Assembly (NCBI GenBank): GCA_041584015.1
Contig: JBFHES010000066.1
Location: forward strand, 1-17,997
From: JBFHES01 sp041584015
GTDB taxonomy: Bacteria > Bacteroidota > Bacteroidia > Bacteroidales > M50B96
Length of the DNA stretch: 17,997 nucleotides
Direction: 5' to 3'
Positions within the stretch are counted from its first letter, which is position 1, and each line of letters begins with the position of its first letter. The position numbers were made by a program, and so were the translations under genes. Under the pieces are notes generated by a model that saw only the letters and a program-made list of their open reading frames with translations, did no database searches and was not told where the DNA came from. Shown piece by piece: positions 8,688 to 15,535 of the stretch.

Positions 8688-9637
8688 TGAGAAGCCTTAT
8701 TAAAAATATCGCCATTGGCTGCACGCTAACTCTAGCAATGCTCTTATCTGTTCCTAAATTAGGAATGGCACAGAATGGTATGCGCTTCTCTCAGTATATG
8801 TTTAACGAAATGTCGGTCAACCCGGCATACTGCGGAACAAGCAACTTTGTTAAAGCCAACCTTAACTATAGAAATCAGTGGTTAAACATTGAAGGTGCTC
8901 CTGAAACACAAATGTTCTCAATTGATGCTCCTATACATGGCAAGAACATAGGACTGGGAGGAGTATTCTTTCGTGAGACGATAGGAATACAGCGCGATTT
9001 TGGGGCCATGATAACCTACGCCTATCGGGTTAATTTTGATCAATCGAAACTTTCCTTTGGTTTACAAGGTGGTTTTATTAATAAGACCATTGGCTGGAGC
9101 GATCTTCGCCTGGTCGATAAAATTGACGCAACCTTTCCATCCATGGATTACAATACCTGGGTCCCAAATTTTGGGTTTGGTGTATATTATTATTCGAAGC
9201 AATTTTATTTCGGTTTTTCCGCTCCGCGTATTCTTTCAAATGAGCTACCACTAGATAACAGTGCACAAGAATACTTTTCTGTATCAACAGGAAAGATCCA
9301 CTACTATGCTACTGCAGCATATGTATTTAACCTAAACAAAGAGCTGGTTATAAAACCATCTATACTATATAAAATGGTTGCCGATGGCGTCAATCAAATT
9401 GATTTAAATCTGAATTTATTCATGAGAAACCGTGTGAACGTTGGTTTAGGATTTCATTCCGGCGATTCATATGTATTATTGCTGGGCTATCGCGTTAACG
9501 ACAGGCTTCAGCTAAACTATACCTATGATGTAACATATAACCATTTGATGTACAACAAACCAATAACAAACGAATTTACTTTAAGCTATAGTTTTACATC
9601 TAATTACGAAAAAATAAGATCGCCAAGGTATTTTTAA
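8687..9637 (+). CDS. PorP/SprF-family type IX secretion outer-membrane protein
   Basis: 316 residues. A signal peptide ends at GMA/QN (residue 28). The mature start, FSQYMFNEMSVNPAYCGTS, is the family signature (QYxFNxxxxNPAYAG), with Cys49 in place of the usual Ala. YRNQW and APETQMFSIDAPI follow, then alternating beta strands to a C-terminal YSF segment, as expected of an outer-membrane barrel. SprF is known to be needed for secretion of its partner adhesin SprB, and PorP is part of the Porphyromonas T9SS; PorP/SprF paralogues next to CHU_C proteins are thought to be cargo-specific. The ATG overlaps the adhesin stop codon, implying translational coupling, and the next gene starts 10 bases after this one ends. 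I infer that it escorts or anchors the adhesin. Confidence 0.93.
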   Translation: MRSLIKNIAIGCTLTLAMLLSVPKLGMAQNGMRFSQYMFNEMSVNPAYCGTSNFVKANLNYRNQWLNIEGAPETQMFSIDAPIHGKNIGLGGVFFRETIGIQRDFGAMITYAYRVNFDQSKLSFGLQGGFINKTIGWSDLRLVDKIDATFPSMDYNTWVPNFGFGVYYYSKQFYFGFSAPRILSNELPLDNSAQEYFSVSTGKIHYYATAAYVFNLNKELVIKPSILYKMVADGVNQIDLNLNLFMRNRVNVGLGFHSGDSYVLLLGYRVNDRLQLNYTYDVTYNHLMYNKPITNEFTLSYSFTSNYEKIRSPRYF

Positions 9638-9647
9638 AGACTGATTA

Positions 9648-11834
9648 ATGAAGATAATGAAGTACATAAGTATATTTATAGTATTAGCTCTGGCAAGCAA
9701 CATTGCTTCCAGTCAAAAGCATTTGCTTAATAAAGCAGACAAATACTATAAACAAACCGCTTATGCCTACGCCATTGACTATTACAAGGAATACCTGGCC
9801 TCTACCGATGATTTTAGCGCTTACATAAAGTTAGCAGATTGCTACCGTCTAAACAATAATACGCCCGAGGCAGAACGAATCTATGCCATCATTGCAAAAT
9901 CATCTGCAGCGCAACCGGAACATTACTTAAGACTTGCGCAAATGATGATGCGCAATAAAAAATACAATGAAGCACAAAACTGGTTATTGGATTACATGAA
10001 ACTGGTTCCAAGCGACCGAAGAGCCCAAATCTATTTACGCTCTTGCAAGGAAGCAATGAATATAAATCCAGCAGATTCTGCTAATTTCAACATTTACAAC
10101 TTAAATATTAATTCAGCCCAATCAGATTTTGGAGCGGCCTTTTATAAAAATGGAATTGTGTATGCCTCCTCAAGTAAAGAGTTGGCTCAATCAAAGAAAA
10201 AATACGGATGGAACAAAGAAGCATTTTTGAACCTGTATTACTCAAGTCAAGGACTAGAGAACAAGTTTGCCGAAGCAGTTCCGTTCTCCGATAACATTAA
10301 TTCTAAATATCATGAAGGCCCAGTTTCCTTTAACAGAGAACAGAACTTTATTTATTACACCAGCAACAATTACATTAAAGGTAAAACAAAACTGAGCTCC
10401 AACGGTATAAACAAACTAAACATCTATACGGCCCGAGCAGACGATGATGATTGGAAAGATATTGAACTTTTTGAAATTAATAATTTTGAATATTCGTATG
10501 GGCATCCAACCCTATCGCCGGACGGAAAACTCTTGATCTTTATTTCAGACATGCCCGGAGGCTTTGGTGGAACAGATTTATACATCTCGCGCAAACTCGG
10601 CTTCAAGTGGACCAAACCGCTGAATATGGGTTTGACAATTAATACGCCTGGCAATGAAATGTTTCCATTTATTCACGAAGACGGAAGCTTATATTTCTCA
10701 TCAGACGGACATGTTGGCTTAGGAGGTTTGGATATTTATGTAACGCGTTTTGATGGCTACAAATGGGAAAAGCCAAATCACATGCAAACACCATTCAACT
10801 CCTCACAGGATGACTTCTCATTCATCATTAGCAGGGATCACATGAGAGGCTTCTTCAGTTCTAATCGTCCCGGAGGAAAAGGCAGTGACGACATTTATCA
10901 TTTTGAGAAAAACATTGATAAGCTTCGAAAACTTAGCGGAAGAACAATAAGTGCCATTAGCAAAAATCCTATTGATAATGTGAACATCGTAATTCAGGAT
11001 TACAACGATTATGAGCAATCAATAAGCACGGATAACGACGGGTATTTTGAGCTCCTGATTGAGCCTGACCGCAATTATAACCTGATTGTAAACAAGCAAG
11101 GCTACCAAACAAAAACGGTCTTGTACTTTAGTAGCGAATATATCAATACAGAAAATCCATATCTGGAGATTCAACTTGAAGAAGGTATCTGGTTCAAGCT
11201 TGAAGGCTTGGTTTCAGAGGCAAACTCTAATTTGGCAATTCCTGATGTTAATATAAAACTAAAGAACTTAACTTATAATATTTCATCAAGTCAGCAAACC
11301 AGTAGCAGTGGGCAATTCTCATTCGATCTAGATCCTGAATCGAACTACATTATTGAGCTTTCAAAGGATGGCTATTTCACGGAAGTAATTGACAACCTTA
11401 GCACATTAGGAAAAGTTGAATCAGAAATTATACACTACGATATAAGCTTGGGCATGCAGAAGTTGGTTATCGATGAAGCCATTGAACTGAAGGATATTTA
11501 CTATGCGCTGAATAAATGGGATCTGAACAATCGGTCGCAAAAAGAATGCGATAAGTTAGTGAGATTACTAACCAATAATCCACACATATCAATTGAATTA
11601 AGCTCACATACCGATTCTCGGGCAAGTGATGAATATAACCTTGATCTCTCGCAAAAAAGAGCAAATGCAGTGGTTGAATATCTTATCCAAAATGGCATTG
11701 AAAAAAGCCGTGTAACACCAAAAGGATATGGCGAAACTAAGTTAAAGAATCGATGCAGCAATGGAGTACCTTGCCCTGAAAGTCTGCACCAACAAAACCG
11801 TAGAACAGAAATTAAAGTGATTGTAAATAACTAA
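9648..11834 (+). CDS. PorE-like OmpA-family protein: TPR, PD40 propeller, two regulatory-like domains, peptidoglycan anchor
   Basis: 728 residues with a signal peptide ending near ASSQ. Domains in order: TPR repeats (about 22-135); a PD40/WD40-like propeller (about 140-425) with blades such as GHPTLSPDGKLLIFISD and NEMFPFIHEDGSLYFSSD; two carboxypeptidase-regulatory-like beta sandwiches (about 428-510 and 516-605); and an OmpA C-terminal domain (about 608-728). In the last, Asp656 and Arg671 are 15 residues apart within TDSRASDEYNLDLSQKRA, matching the residues that bind diaminopimelate in OmpA; GYGE and QNRRTE follow. The same order, with one regulatory domain, describes PorE (PG1058), a peptidoglycan-bound T9SS component. 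As third gene of the operon it likely ties the PorP/SprF-type barrel to the cell wall. The second regulatory-like domain is extra. Its role is inferred. Confidence 0.92.
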   Translation: MKIMKYISIFIVLALASNIASSQKHLLNKADKYYKQTAYAYAIDYYKEYLASTDDFSAYIKLADCYRLNNNTPEAERIYAIIAKSSAAQPEHYLRLAQMMMRNKKYNEAQNWLLDYMKLVPSDRRAQIYLRSCKEAMNINPADSANFNIYNLNINSAQSDFGAAFYKNGIVYASSSKELAQSKKKYGWNKEAFLNLYYSSQGLENKFAEAVPFSDNINSKYHEGPVSFNREQNFIYYTSNNYIKGKTKLSSNGINKLNIYTARADDDDWKDIELFEINNFEYSYGHPTLSPDGKLLIFISDMPGGFGGTDLYISRKLGFKWTKPLNMGLTINTPGNEMFPFIHEDGSLYFSSDGHVGLGGLDIYVTRFDGYKWEKPNHMQTPFNSSQDDFSFIISRDHMRGFFSSNRPGGKGSDDIYHFEKNIDKLRKLSGRTISAISKNPIDNVNIVIQDYNDYEQSISTDNDGYFELLIEPDRNYNLIVNKQGYQTKTVLYFSSEYINTENPYLEIQLEEGIWFKLEGLVSEANSNLAIPDVNIKLKNLTYNISSSQQTSSSGQFSFDLDPESNYIIELSKDGYFTEVIDNLSTLGKVESEIIHYDISLGMQKLVIDEAIELKDIYYALNKWDLNNRSQKECDKLVRLLTNNPHISIELSSHTDSRASDEYNLDLSQKRANAVVEYLIQNGIEKSRVTPKGYGETKLKNRCSNGVPCPESLHQQNRRTEIKVIVNN

Positions 11835-11968
11835 ACAATCATTCCGTTCCGGTACGTATTCACCCTCAATCCAAAAGAAATCTGCATTTGAATAATTAGC
11901 GTTTCTGGCCTGTTGAATTAATAATCCAGAAATTAAAACGCAGTTTAATGATAATCTGATATTTTTGC
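11835..11968 (+). other. Intergenic region between the adhesin operon and the rhomboid cluster
   Basis: 134 bases without a gene. It contains an inverted repeat, TTTCTGG (11902-11908) with CCAGAAA (11926-11932), around a 17-base loop. There is no following T run, so it is not a standard terminator; it could be a processing site or an operator. A -7 box (11960-11967) abuts the next ATG. I see no clear terminator for the upstream operon. Confidence 0.4.
11960..11967 (+). promoter_or_regulatory. Candidate -7 box (TATTTTTG) for the rhomboid cluster
   Basis: A perfect match to TAnnTTTG, but it ends one base before the first ATG (11969). A start of transcription 5-8 bases downstream would fall at or near the second in-frame ATG (11975). 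No -33 TTG is visible. Confidence 0.4.
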
Positions 11969-12589
11969 ATGACTATGACATTATTCATTATTGCAATTAC
12001 TGTAGGGATATCAATACTATCATTTAATCGTGATGATATATTTAGAAAGCTACAATTCAATCCCTATCAAACGTACTATAGAAAAGAGTTCTACCGATTA
12101 TTGAGTCACGGATTCATTCATGGCGGATGGCTGCATTTGATTATTAATATGTTGGTGCTTTATTCTTTTGGAATATCATTGGAGCGGACCTTCCACACGC
12201 TTGCAGCTGAAGGTATTATTCGCTATCCAGAACTGAACTATGCCTTCCTTTACTTTGGCGGAATTATTATTGCCTCGCTGCCTTCATTGCGTAAACATCG
12301 CGACAACTTTTATTATAATTCGGTAGGCGCATCAGGAGCAGTATCTGCGGTGGTATTCATGAGTATATTCTTCGATCCGTGGAGCAAAATATATTTCTAC
12401 GGCATTATCGGAATCCCGGGAATTATTCTTGGAATTGGATATCTCATTTATTCGTATGTGATGAGTAAAAAATCGACAGACAACATTAATCACGACGCCC
12501 ATTTTGCAGGTGCTATCTGGGGCGCAATCTATCCACTATTACTAAGCTTTCAATTGTATAAAGTATTCATTCATCAATTATTGAATTAA
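11969..12589 (+). CDS. Rhomboid-family intramembrane serine protease
   Basis: 206 residues with about six hydrophobic segments. The catalytic features are intact: GASG with nucleophile Ser122, and AHFAG with His178 as the general base. HGFIHGGWLHLIINM (about residues 48-62) holds the His and Asn that stabilise the transition state in the L1/TM2 region. Rhomboids cut membrane proteins within or next to a transmembrane helix; the substrate here cannot be read from sequence. The protein is the minimal form, without an extra soluble domain. The start may be Met1 or Met3 (11975); a -7 promoter box abuts Met1, which favours Met3 if that box is used. It ends one base before the HAD gene, so the two are surely co-transcribed. 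Confidence 0.93.
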   Translation: MTMTLFIIAITVGISILSFNRDDIFRKLQFNPYQTYYRKEFYRLLSHGFIHGGWLHLIINMLVLYSFGISLERTFHTLAAEGIIRYPELNYAFLYFGGIIIASLPSLRKHRDNFYYNSVGASGAVSAVVFMSIFFDPWSKIYFYGIIGIPGIILGIGYLIYSYVMSKKSTDNINHDAHFAGAIWGAIYPLLLSFQLYKVFIHQLLN

Positions 12590-12590
12590 C

Positions 12591-13079
12591 ATGAACAAGG
12601 CTATTTTTCTTGATCGTGATGGAGTTATCATAAATAATGACAAGCATTATTACATTTATAAGCCTAAGGACATTGAGTATGTTGCCGACATTTTTGATGC
12701 TGTAGCCCAGTTTAGTAAAAATGGCTACTTGTTATTTATCGTGACCAATCAAGGTGGTATTTCTAAAGGAGAATATACCATTGCTGATGCTGAGGCGGTG
12801 AACAACCATATTGTTACAGCCTTTAAATCCAGCAATATCAAAATTTCTGATATTCAGATTTGTCCGCATCACGACATCATTGAACAATGCCTTTGCAGAA
12901 AACCTAACTCATTAATGATTGAAAAACTAATTGCCAAACACAACATAGACATTTCAAAATCGATAATGATTGGTGATAGTGAACGAGATGTTGTTGCAGG
13001 TGAAAAAGCAGGATTAAAATCTATTCTTATAAAAGCAAATGAAAGCATGCTGGAGCTGGCAAAATCACTGGTAAAATAA
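12591..13079 (+). CDS. HAD-IIIA phosphatase, HisB-N/GmhB-like
   Basis: 162 residues. LDRDGV puts nucleophile Asp8 and acid/base Asp10 at the start; VTNQGG (Thr52) is HAD motif II, Lys104 in CRKP fits motif III, and GDSERDV (Asp129, Asp133) is motif IV. A zinc site is formed by Cys91, His93, Cys100 and Cys102 in CPHHDIIEQCLCRKP. This group removes phosphate from small metabolites: histidinol-phosphate (HisB N-terminal domain) or heptose 1,7-bisphosphate (GmhB). The zinc loop is only one residue longer than in HisB-N and much shorter than in E. coli GmhB, and the overall length also fits HisB-N, but no his genes or heptose genes lie nearby. The exact substrate stays open. It sits between the rhomboid and the aminotransferase with gaps of 1 and 4 bases. 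Confidence 0.88.
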   Translation: MNKAIFLDRDGVIINNDKHYYIYKPKDIEYVADIFDAVAQFSKNGYLLFIVTNQGGISKGEYTIADAEAVNNHIVTAFKSSNIKISDIQICPHHDIIEQCLCRKPNSLMIEKLIAKHNIDISKSIMIGDSERDVVAGEKAGLKSILIKANESMLELAKSLVK

Positions 13080-13083
13080 ATCA

Positions 13084-13944
13084 ATGAAGTCTAAGATCAA
13101 ATATTCAATATTGGACGGGAGCCTTATCAATGCGGCTACAACACCAATCTCCCTCAATAACCGCTCATTTTTATATGGCGATGGACTGTTTGAAAGTATG
13201 CATGCATGTGGCACTGAGGTTCCGCTTCTAGACAAACATTATGAGCGGCTGGTGTCTTCAATGAAAATATTGCGTATGGAAGTACCTTCCTTTTTCTCAG
13301 CCTCATTCCTTGCAGAACAAATCGCACGTTTATGCAACAAGAACCGCTACTACAAAAATACGCGTATCCGCTTAAATGTATTTCGTACAGAAGGCGGGCT
13401 GTACACTCCATTAAACAATAAAATATCCTATAGCATTATTGCAAATGAATTAGGACAGGATCAACTGGGCACTGAAAACAACAGTATCACACTAGGACTA
13501 TACACTGATATAAAAAAGCCAAATTATGAGCTATCAAGTATCAAGTCCTCTAATTCTTTAATATATGTTTTAGCTGGCATTTATAAAAAGGAACAAGCTA
13601 TTGACGACTGTTTGCTAATAAACCAAAACGATCATATTATTGAAACAATCAGTTCTAATATTTTCATTGTTAAGGATAACACGATTAGCACGCCTCCAAT
13701 TTCGGATGGATGTTTACAAGGAGTGATGCGCGCAACAATTATAGAGCTACTCAAGCAGAATGGCACTGCTGTTTTAGAGACATCTATTAACATTAAAGAC
13801 ATTAACAATGCTGATGAAATTTTCTTAACAAATGCAGTTACAGGGATTACGCCGGTTAAGGCTTTTGAGTCGCAAAGATATTTTATCAATCAATCAAGAA
13901 AATTGACTGGTGCATTAAATAAGCTCTTATTTAATTTAGGTTAG
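13084..13944 (+). CDS. Class IV PLP-dependent aminotransferase/lyase (PabC/IlvE/D-amino-acid-transaminase family)
   Basis: 286 residues, the usual length for fold-type IV enzymes. NRSFLYGDGLFESM near residues 22-35 is the family opening with the conserved Arg and Gly-Asp-Gly. Lys154 in SSIKSSN is the expected PLP-binding lysine. IIETISSNIFIV has the conserved Glu and Asn, and GCLQGVMR corresponds to the GxxRGxxR phosphate-binding motif with Gln in place of the first Arg. The family includes aminodeoxychorismate lyase (folate), branched-chain aminotransferase and D-amino-acid aminotransferase; the pairing of Ser-Ser-Asn with Lys resembles the PabC-like group, but I cannot choose. It begins 4 bases after the HAD gene. 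Its last 14 bases overlap the convergent yqgE gene. Confidence 0.9.
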   Translation: MKSKIKYSILDGSLINAATTPISLNNRSFLYGDGLFESMHACGTEVPLLDKHYERLVSSMKILRMEVPSFFSASFLAEQIARLCNKNRYYKNTRIRLNVFRTEGGLYTPLNNKISYSIIANELGQDQLGTENNSITLGLYTDIKKPNYELSSIKSSNSLIYVLAGIYKKEQAIDDCLLINQNDHIIETISSNIFIVKDNTISTPPISDGCLQGVMRATIIELLKQNGTAVLETSINIKDINNADEIFLTNAVTGITPVKAFESQRYFINQSRKLTGALNKLLFNLG

Positions 13945-14509
13945 GATCTTCCGGGAAATTAACCCAAGCCTTATATTTCTCGCCCATTTCTTTTAACGTC
14001 CTGTGCCAAGCATTTTTGTCATATTTAAGAATTAACTCCGAAGGTAAATCTGTAACTAACCATGAGTTTTCCTTTAGTTCGGCATCCAACTGACCGGGCG
14101 ACCATCCTGAATATCCTACAAAAAAGATGATATCTTCCTTATTAACCTGTCCACTATCAACCAAGGATTTAAGTTCAGTAAAATCGCCTCCCCAATAGAG
14201 GTTCGGTCTTATTTCAATACTATTAGATAGCTTTACCTTAGCGCTGTGGATGAATTGAATGGTATCGGTGGCCACCGGACCTCCTACCGATATATTTGCA
14301 TCGAATGCCGGAAAGCCCTTTAATAGTTCATTCAACTTTAAACTTACCGGGTTATTTAATACAAAGCCCATTGAACCATCTTCATTATGCTCTGTTAAAA
14401 TGATTATTGATTTATTAAAATAGTAATCATCTAAAAATGGCTCAGCAATTAATACTCTTCCTTTCCTTGGAACTATCTTATTCTCTATTTTAAAAAAATC
14501 GTTTTCCAT
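13931..14509 (-). CDS. yqgE: YqgE/AlgH family protein (DUF179)
   Basis: 192 residues, normal for the family (about 185-190). Diagnostic motifs are present: GRVLIAEPFL near residue 17, then SIIILTEHNEDGSMGFVLNNP, the GGPV turn, LYWGGDF, and FFVGYSGWSPGQLDAEL. The structure is a soluble, cytoplasmic alpha/beta fold; the biochemical role is not established (AlgH was once linked to alginate control in Pseudomonas). The ATG at 14509 follows a perfect -7 box on the same strand (TAATTTTG, 14530-14537) by 20 bases, which supports this start. It faces the aminotransferase gene with a 14-base tail-to-tail overlap and is divergent from the polysaccharide locus. Confidence 0.95.
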   Translation of the reverse strand: MENDFFKIENKIVPRKGRVLIAEPFLDDYYFNKSIIILTEHNEDGSMGFVLNNPVSLKLNELLKGFPAFDANISVGGPVATDTIQFIHSAKVKLSNSIEIRPNLYWGGDFTELKSLVDSGQVNKEDIIFFVGYSGWSPGQLDAELKENSWLVTDLPSELILKYDKNAWHRTLKEMGEKYKAWVNFPEDPNLN

Positions 14510-14529
14510 CTGTTGATATACTATAGATT

Positions 14530-14537
14530 CAAAATTA
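14530..14537 (-). promoter_or_regulatory. -7 box (TAATTTTG) of the yqgE promoter
   Basis: On the minus strand this is a perfect TAnnTTTG match with 20 bases between its last G and the yqgE ATG, a normal spacing for a short leader. A -33 TTG is not evident. Confidence 0.6.
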
Positions 14538-14547
14538 CGATATTAAG

Positions 14548-14564
14548 TTATATACGGTATATAA
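14548..14564. promoter_or_regulatory. Inverted repeat TTATATAC-G-GTATATAA, possible operator
   Basis: A perfect 8-bp inverted repeat around one central base, between the divergent yqgE and export genes and 11 bases upstream of the yqgE -7 box, about where its -33 region would fall. A dimeric regulator could bind there. In such AT-rich DNA a chance origin is possible. Confidence 0.35.
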
Positions 14565-14595
14565 TATCTAATGAAATATTTTAACCTATGTATTT

Positions 14596-14608
14596 TTAAC
14601 AATGTTAA
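14596..14608. promoter_or_regulatory. Inverted repeat TTAACA-A-TGTTAA, possible operator
   Basis: A perfect 6-bp inverted repeat with one central base, followed by AACAATTTATTTTATCG. It lies 106 bases upstream of the export-gene -7 box. It is short, so only weak evidence of regulation. Confidence 0.25.
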
Positions 14609-14713
14609 CAATTTATTTTATCGATTTTAAATAAAAGAAGATTTAGGAGTGATGAAACGAGTGAAAAGCTGAATAAATACGGTAATGACAAATAGTTACA
14701 TAAATAATTTTTC

Positions 14714-14721
14714 TATTTTTG
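14714..14721 (+). promoter_or_regulatory. -7 box (TATTTTTG) of the polysaccharide-export locus
   Basis: A perfect TAnnTTTG match, 23 bases before the ATG at 14745. An AAAAGG at 14733-14738 sits 6 bases before that ATG as a ribosome-binding-like sequence. The box lies downstream of the earlier in-frame ATG (14685), which is one reason to place the gene start at 14745. Confidence 0.6.
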
Positions 14722-14744
14722 AGCAAACTTTCAAAAGGTACAAA

Positions 14745-15524
14745 ATGATCAGATACTTCTTATGGTCGCTAATACTCATTGTTACATTGAGTTCATGCAG
14801 ACTAAACAAAGAGTTAATTTACATGCAAGGTATTGAAGAAGCTGGGACTGAAGTGTTCAAGGCTCCACAACAACTTGAATATAAAGTGCAAAAATCAGAT
14901 GTCCTCTACATCAAGCTAAACGGTATGGATGACGAAGTAGTTGGCATGTTCAATCCAAGTGCAGGTGCAACTCAATCATACGAACGTTTCGATCAGGCTT
15001 CCATGTATTTCTCAGGTTATATGGTTAGCGACTCGGGCTTTATTACACTGCCCGTAGTTGGTGAAGTATATGTTGAAAACATGACCACCCGGACAATAGA
15101 AGAATTATTGCTAAGCAAAACAGCTGCTTATGTTAAGGATGCGAGCATTGTGGTAAAGTTGGCTAATTTTAAACTCACTGTACTCGGAGAAGTGAATCAG
15201 CCTGGCATGTATTATCTGTATCAAAATAAAGCGAACTTATTAGATGTGCTTAGTTTGGCCGGTGACCTTACTGATTATGGAAATCGTAAAACAATACTTA
15301 TAATCCGCCCAACCGAAACAGGTTCTGAAACATTCAGACTCGACCTAACTGATAAGAACACGCTTATATCAGAGCACTTTTATTTAAAGCCAAACGACAT
15401 TGTTTATGTGGAGCCACTTCCTTCGAAAGGAATCAGATTGGTTATTACAGACTACGGTTCAATTTTAACAGCTATCTCGTCAACGCTTACTGCTATTGCT
15501 CTAATTATTACCTTAACACGCTAA
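14745..15524 (+). CDS. Wza-type polysaccharide export lipoprotein
   Basis: 259 residues from the chosen ATG. The start at 14745 gives a textbook lipoprotein leader (MIRYFLWSLILIVTLSSC, lipobox LSSC, Cys18), whereas an in-frame ATG at 14685 would add 20 polar residues and lie upstream of the promoter box. After the leader come a poly-export domain (YKVQKSDVLYIKL, then GYMVSDSGFITLPVVGEV), an SLBB-like beta-grasp domain (about residues 140-230: LTVLGEVNQPGMYYL, LSLAGDLTDYGNR, LKPNDIVYVEP) and a hydrophobic C-terminal helix (about 238-256) that may span the outer membrane, as in Wza. Such proteins form the outer-membrane pore for capsule or exopolysaccharide. The kinase gene follows after 11 bases. 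Confidence 0.93.
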   Translation: MIRYFLWSLILIVTLSSCRLNKELIYMQGIEEAGTEVFKAPQQLEYKVQKSDVLYIKLNGMDDEVVGMFNPSAGATQSYERFDQASMYFSGYMVSDSGFITLPVVGEVYVENMTTRTIEELLLSKTAAYVKDASIVVKLANFKLTVLGEVNQPGMYYLYQNKANLLDVLSLAGDLTDYGNRKTILIIRPTETGSETFRLDLTDKNTLISEHFYLKPNDIVYVEPLPSKGIRLVITDYGSILTAISSTLTAIALIITLTR

Positions 15525-15535
15525 AAAGTACCATT

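Noticed and set aside
11902..11932. Inverted repeat TTTCTGG/CCAGAAA considered as a terminator of the adhesin operon
   Set aside because: The loop is 17 bases and no T run follows on either strand, so it does not meet the usual criteria; noted only within the intergenic entry.
14653..14673. A six-codon frame (MKRVKS) behind an AGGAG, resembling a leader peptide
   Set aside because: The AGGAG is only 2 bases from the ATG, too close for normal initiation, and the frame lies upstream of the best promoter box of the locus.
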